Shown piece by piece: positions 58,539-64,000 of a stretch of DNA of 64,000 bases. The stretch is taken from assembly GCA_905250115.1 (NCBI GenBank), contig CAJNOI010000178.1:119742-183741 (forward strand). Reading direction: 5' to 3'. The first letter of the stretch is position 1; the number at the start of each line of letters is the position of its first letter. The position numbers were made by a program, and so were the translations under genes. The DNA comes from Adineta steineri (taxonomy: Eukaryota; Rotifera; Eurotatoria; Adinetida; Adinetidae). The notes under the pieces are model-generated. The model saw only the letters and a list, made by a program, of their open reading frames with translations, was not told the DNA's origin and made no database searches.

Positions 58539-61500
58539 ATGTTAATTAACGAAAAAAATCTTGATCAAATAATAGATACTATTCGAAAACTTCATCAAAC
58601 AACAATTGATCAACGATTGGTTGATTTAACTGATTATTTAACTGAATTTTTGCAATCTATTCAAGTAGAACAATCAAATATATTTCGTACATTAACGCAA
58701 CTTATACGCAATTCAGAAGATCGTACAGCATTAAAAATTGAATTTCTTAAAGCACAATGTTTAGAAATCATCTATGCAAAAGTAAACAATAATGAAAATG
58801 AAAATAATATTATCGCAATTTTAGAATTTATCATTGAACTTTTAAATAATTCGGAAAATGTTCAAGGAAAATTTCTTCATTTTAATGGTTATGAAAAATA
58901 TTTTAAATTACTTTCTTATATTCATTCACCAACAATTGAATTCATAAATCAATTAATTGTTCTTATGATTGAAAAATCTACATTACCAAATGAAGATATA
59001 ATCATATTTCCGATTGATTCATTTGTTATTTTTAATAATCCACATATTGCTATATCATTATTATATTGGATACCATATTTAAATGATATATCACATCAAT
59101 GTCATATTATTTCTTCAATTGAGAAAATTATATTACGTTCATTACAAAATAAAATGATGGCTTGTTCAAATAGAATTATTTTTACTCTACTTAATGTATT
59201 GAAAATAAATAATAATGAAAAAGCGAATAAATTAGATGAAAAAATTCTATTCAATATTTTTTCATTATTAGAAAATTTATCTCGATTTTCAATAAATGCA
59301 CAAGAAATTCGACTTATATGGCAATTGTTTCATCAAAATACATCATTAAAAACTCAATTATTACAATTATTAATAACAGCAGCGAAATATGATGATCCAG
59401 ATACACAATCGATTTCATCGTATTTTGATTTACAACGACCAAATAGTGTAAATAAATAAAAACGTTTTTTTGAAATTTATGATTAATTCTATTTATACAT
59501 TAGGGAATTATTTTGCCTGTTATTCATCGATGGTCATCATTATCATCCTCACCATCATTATCAGCAACAACATCTTCATCATCGCCATCATCTCCTCATT
59601 TTTCATTTCATTGTTGGTTAAAATTGAATCATGAAATTGGTTCTTATCCATATGGAGGACGTCGTCAAATCTATTCATTCTATTCTCAATCGATTGGTTT
59701 AGAATCATTTATACGTAGTTCATCAATCACTGTATTGATAACTGATCATCGTGAAATTGCTTATATTGAAATAAATGATTGTGATGATTTATTTGACGGT
59801 TATTGGCATTCATTAACTATCGTTCATACAGCACAACGTCCATCCTTATTTGGTTCAGCATTTCAAACAACATTATGCTGTAATTTAACAATCTATATTG
59901 ATGGTTCATTGAGAAAAGAAATAAAAAATTTTAAATATGTATCAAATATAAATGATCCAATTACTTTAGCTTCAATTGGTTCATCAAGTCAACGACCAAA
60001 ATCATCTGAAATCAAACAAAAAAATGAATCATTATCAACAACGCTTGTAAAAACAATTCAACCATTTAAAGGTTTATTTACATCACGAGCAAAACCTACA
60101 AATATACGTAAAGAAAATCAAGGATTCTATTCACAAAATGTCATGATTATTGAACCTGAAAGTCAAGAAGCAATATTTGGTCAATCCATTTGTTTATATG
60201 GACAATTAGCATGTATTTGGATATTAACTGAAACATTAGATGAACAACAAGTTAAACAATTATATGAAATGGGTGGTGATTTCTGTCATCAATATCATTC
60301 TTCAATGCTTAATAATGATACTTCAATATCTTCAGTAATATTTGATTTAATTTCTACACGTTCACTTCTACTCTATCATCCATTAGCATGTAATGGTCAA
60401 ATTTGTATTGATATATCTAGTTGTTCTACACAAATAAATGGTCGACTTATAAATGGTTCATGTTTACGTCTTTATCCATTTTCTGAATCACTTGTTAATC
60501 TAGGTGGTTGTCCTATACTTTATCCATTAATTGAATTATTTCAAGAAAATGATTCGAATAATATATTATCTTACGATCAAACTAAAACATTAGATAATCG
60601 TCATAATCACTTCTATTCAAATCCAATAGCATCAATAATTTATTTAATTCGTTGTATTTTATCTTCAAAATCAATGATTATTCTAACTGAACAAATAGCT
60701 CAACATTATAATATTGAAATCTTAGGTGAATATTTAAATCATATATCATCATCATCTTTTGTTGATCAACAATTATTAATGTCAATTGAAGAATTAATTG
60801 AATCAAGTCGATCTATAAGCTCCTTACAATTGTTAACTATTCAATTAATTCAACATATTTTATTTAATTTTACTCTATGGAATAAATCGAATTTTCATGT
60901 ACGATTATTACATTTACAATATATATTAAAAGTTATTAAAGAAGAGAAAAATTTCGATCGAGATAAATTTGGTATACAATTCTTTTTAGATATTCTTAAA
61001 CAACACTTCAAGTAATATAACACAAAGATTTTAAATAAATTGTAATATTATTTATTTATTTTTTTAGTACAACAAAAGGTGATAAAGAGGAACAACGTGA
61101 ATTACGTGATATTATCTATGAAATAATGAAATATTTTTTTCAAAATCATACTTCTATGAAAGATTTAAATGCATTACTTTCGACAATATCTGTATTATCT
61201 GTATTAAATGATGAAATAACATATGAATTACTTGAATTTATTGTTGGTTTACTTAATCCAACATCGACATTTCATGAACAAACAATTGATTTTCTATGTG
61301 AATCAAATATGATTGAAGGTTTATATTCACTTTTAGTTGTGAATAATTTATCAAGTCGAACAAAAGAAATAATTTTAAAAATAATGAAATGTTTTATTGG
61401 ATCAAAACGTACATCACAACAAATACGAGCTCAATTAAGATTAGAAACAAATCATATTGGTTTTGGTGGGATTATATCTGGAATTGCACTTCATGAATTA

Positions 61501-64000
61501 AATGAATCGATTGTTCAAGAAATTCTTAATTTAATCATTTCATCTAGTATGTTATTTTATTAATATTATTAAAAATCAATATTTTCATTTATTTTAAGAT
61601 TCAGCAAGTGCTCTTCATCATCTTAATATTGTTTTAACACTTTGTAGTGCTGCATCTATTAATGTTCGTCATATAGCGATGCGTAAAGTAAGTAAAAATA
61701 TTAAAATGATATTTATATGTTCTTTTCTTTCATAGCTAATGACCTATTTTCTAAATCATCCAGCAGCATGTCGTTTGTATGCGAAATGTCATGGATGGCA
61801 AGAAACTTTAGCTAACTTTTTTGTTAAAATGCGTCGTTCAAGTTTAGGACCGTTAATGAATCAACATCATAATTCATCTCCAAATCTTCTATATTCATCA
61901 ACAAGAAATCTAAGTCTTAATTTGGGTCAAGAATGTTCAAAATCTTTGGATATGAATAATGAAAATCAACGTCGAACATCAGCACCACATTTGGATATAG
62001 CAAGTTTACATGATCTATCACCAGAAAAACCTATTTCATTATCAGTAGAAGACATAGCAACTAATGTAGATCTAATACAGTTAGATACACCTTCCGAACA
62101 ATGTTTAACATCAAATTCTACTGATAAATCAATGGATGTTTTAACGAATACAAAAGATACAACTACAGATTTACATTCTTTATCAAATGAAATAATAATA
62201 ACACCACCATCATCAAATTTTGGTAGTAGAGAAGATCTTATATCATTACTTAAAACAGAAAATTCAAATGAAAATCTTAATGAAATGATGAAAAATGATA
62301 ATAATAATTTAACAACAACAGCAACAACATTACAACGAACAAGTACCAGTACAAGTATGCCACAACTCTATGATGATAAAGAAAATATTAGAGAGTATAA
62401 TCAATTTAGTTGTGAATACAGAAATTTTTTAGGTTGGCTCATTGCTTTAGTTTGTAATGATATCAAAGCTTTGGGTTAAAATTCTTTCTAAACTAAAACT
62501 ATCAACTATTTAGCTAACTGTAGAATGATACTGTATGAATTTAATCTGGATTGTGACTAATGCTTTTTATAATATTATAATTTCATATGTATATATTTAT
62601 GTGTTATTTAAGGTATAAAAAGTACTGATGATTCATCATTGTATATGCAATCATCTATTAACATTTCCATAGTTGATATTCTTGAAGAAATGTGTGAAAC
62701 ATTAATTTTAGCAATTGTTATGATTTTATGGAAAGGAATTATTGATTCTGATGATGCAGCTTGGACGGTTTGTTATTTTCTTCATTTCATCATTTTGTTT
62801 TTTTATATAATTAATGTTTTAAGAGTCGCGGTCAAATCTTTTCAGCTCTTCGACATCTTCATCGTGAACATGATTTATATTTACCATTAGATTATATTGA
62901 ACGACGTATTTTGGAATTAAGTATGGAAGCCTGTCTAGATGATATTAAATTAGATAAAGGTATGAATTTAATCTTATGAATTTCAATTGATTTTTTCTAT
63001 TAAAAAAATAAACGAAAGTAGAACATTCTCATGATCGTCTCTATCGACGACGTATTAGTTTAACTGGCATACGTAAGTAATCCATAACAAAAATCCTATT
63101 TGTGCTTAACTACTAAATGTCATTAACGCTTAGAATTATGATCAGTAAAAAAAATTAAATTGTTTCTCTTTTGTCTATTTCAGGTAGACAAACACCGATC
63201 TATGAAAATAATTGTCGTGAATTAATAAAACTTGTCAATGATTTTCTTTCACAATCCACTGAAAACAATGAACGAATAACAGAAAATTTTGTTAATGGTA
63301 TATTTATATATATAAATACAAATTAATTCATATTTTTCTCTTTCAAGGTATTATTCCAATACTTGATATAATGTTGATGTTAAAAATCAATGATAATACT
63401 AATCAATCGATGAGTGCATATATTTCTCATCATGATCATTATTCCGAAACATCATTAACTGGTCTTAATATTCTTCTTATTCTTCTTGCTCATCCAAATC
63501 AAACATTTTGTAGTCAAGCTTGTAAACGTATTTATGCATTATTAAAATCGCGATCATTAAATGGACGAGAAGAAGCAGCTTATTTATTATCAAAAGTAAA
63601 TCATATATTTTTATCGAAATTAAATGCTGAAGATTCCGAACAACAAACATATTTATTATCGCTGATGAAATTAATTATGGAAAAATCTTTTGATTTATTA
63701 GAAATGCAAAAAGAAATTTCAAATATACCATTTTGTCGTGAAATATTAAGTACATTTGATGATTTTTGTCAATGTATTTTATCAATGAATCGAAATGATT
63801 GGCAAATGTTTATTCAAAAAGTTACTGAACCATATCCTGATCATTATTGTTCAATGTCTGTACGACCATTTCAAATGAATATGAAAATATGGTGGAATAA
63901 TTGTCAAGCAATGATAAATATTAGTATAGTTAAACGTAATCAACAAATTGAAGCTGAAAAACTTAAATTTCAAGTAATAATAAAAAATAATACAACAATA
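58539..64000 (+). CDS. neurobeachin/LRBA/NBEAL-family BEACH protein, N-terminal part, runs off the window
   Basis: Exons 58539..59447, 59504..61011, 61068..61546, 61599..61687, 61736..62474, 62613..62767, 62824..62959, 63019..63072, 63184..63297, 63348..>64000. An alpha-solenoid N-terminus is followed by a concanavalin-like/LamG module (FHCWLKLNHEIGS, YWHSLTIVH, LTIYIDGSLRKEI, CLYGQLACIWILTE). Then comes a DUF4704-type armadillo region (IEGLYSLLVVNN, YFLNHPAACRLYAKCHGWQE), a Ser-rich insert, and the segment ILEEMCETLILAIVMILWKG. PH-BEACH and WD40 domains should follow beyond 64000. These proteins act in membrane trafficking and secretory-granule handling. By layout it is closer to NBEAL or neurobeachin than to LYST, but which member is unclear. 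Introns are 41-138 bp except 63073..63183. Confidence 0.85.

Overview
The window reads as the nuclear genome of a bdelloid rotifer (Adineta/Rotaria/Philodina type). Coding DNA is AT-rich and cut by very short GT..AG introns (mostly 40-65 bp). It mixes plain animal genes (a SARA/ZFYVE9-type FYVE protein, a neurobeachin-family protein, a CYP3-like P450, a rhodopsin-like receptor, an ionotropic glutamate receptor relic) with bacterial-looking enzymes. It also carries the ART-TPR and NHL-repeat protein types I associate with bdelloids. The species call is inference; no search was run. Two runs of exactly 100 N (25720-25819, 39613-39712) look like scaffold gaps of unknown true size.

Layout. 0-7 kb: a small two-TM protein, a frameshifted AttH/CrtC-like gene, a tandem-RRM coiled-coil protein and a ten-exon type II membrane coiled-coil protein. 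8-14 kb: a predicted 7TM plus ornithine-decarboxylase-like fusion, tail to tail with an MDR-type NADP oxidoreductase. This locus is bracketed by two blocks that reappear in inverted order at 25.4-26.2 kb, on either side of the first gap. 16-24 kb: a dead bacterial-type FAD monooxygenase, a P450, a small basic/acidic protein and an intronless, visibly more GC-rich TIM-barrel isomerase. 27-28 kb: a 90-bp minisatellite. 28-38 kb: GPCR, secreted NHL protein, intronless 2OG-Fe(II) oxygenase, small Cys-rich secreted protein, and a 953-residue ADP-ribosyltransferase/TPR protein with a C-terminal membrane anchor. 40-44 kb: glutamate-receptor pseudogene split by a 405-bp foldback element. 45 kb: small coiled-coil gene. 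46-54 kb: the SARA gene, whose 3.8-kb intron hosts two ubiquitin-like-domain genes on the opposite strand. 56-64 kb: a secreted/GPI-like protein and the start of a neurobeachin-like gene that runs off the end.

The most unusual structure is a dispersed family of about 14 short GT-rich inverted-repeat elements (roughly 45-105 bp). Each has a TG/GGG-rich left arm and a CA/CCC-rich right arm, resembling telomere-type repeats folded back on themselves. All lie between genes from 2.7 to 46 kb and none was seen in the last 18 kb. They flank the minisatellite and mark an edge of the inverted duplication. The foldback element inside the receptor pseudogene has the same design on a larger scale and shows an 8-bp target duplication.

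Most intron-containing genes were rebuilt by hand: exon joins were chosen by GT..AG sites plus frame, and in every multi-exon model the exon lengths sum to a multiple of three. No RT, transposase, integrase, rRNA, tRNA or CRISPR was recognised.
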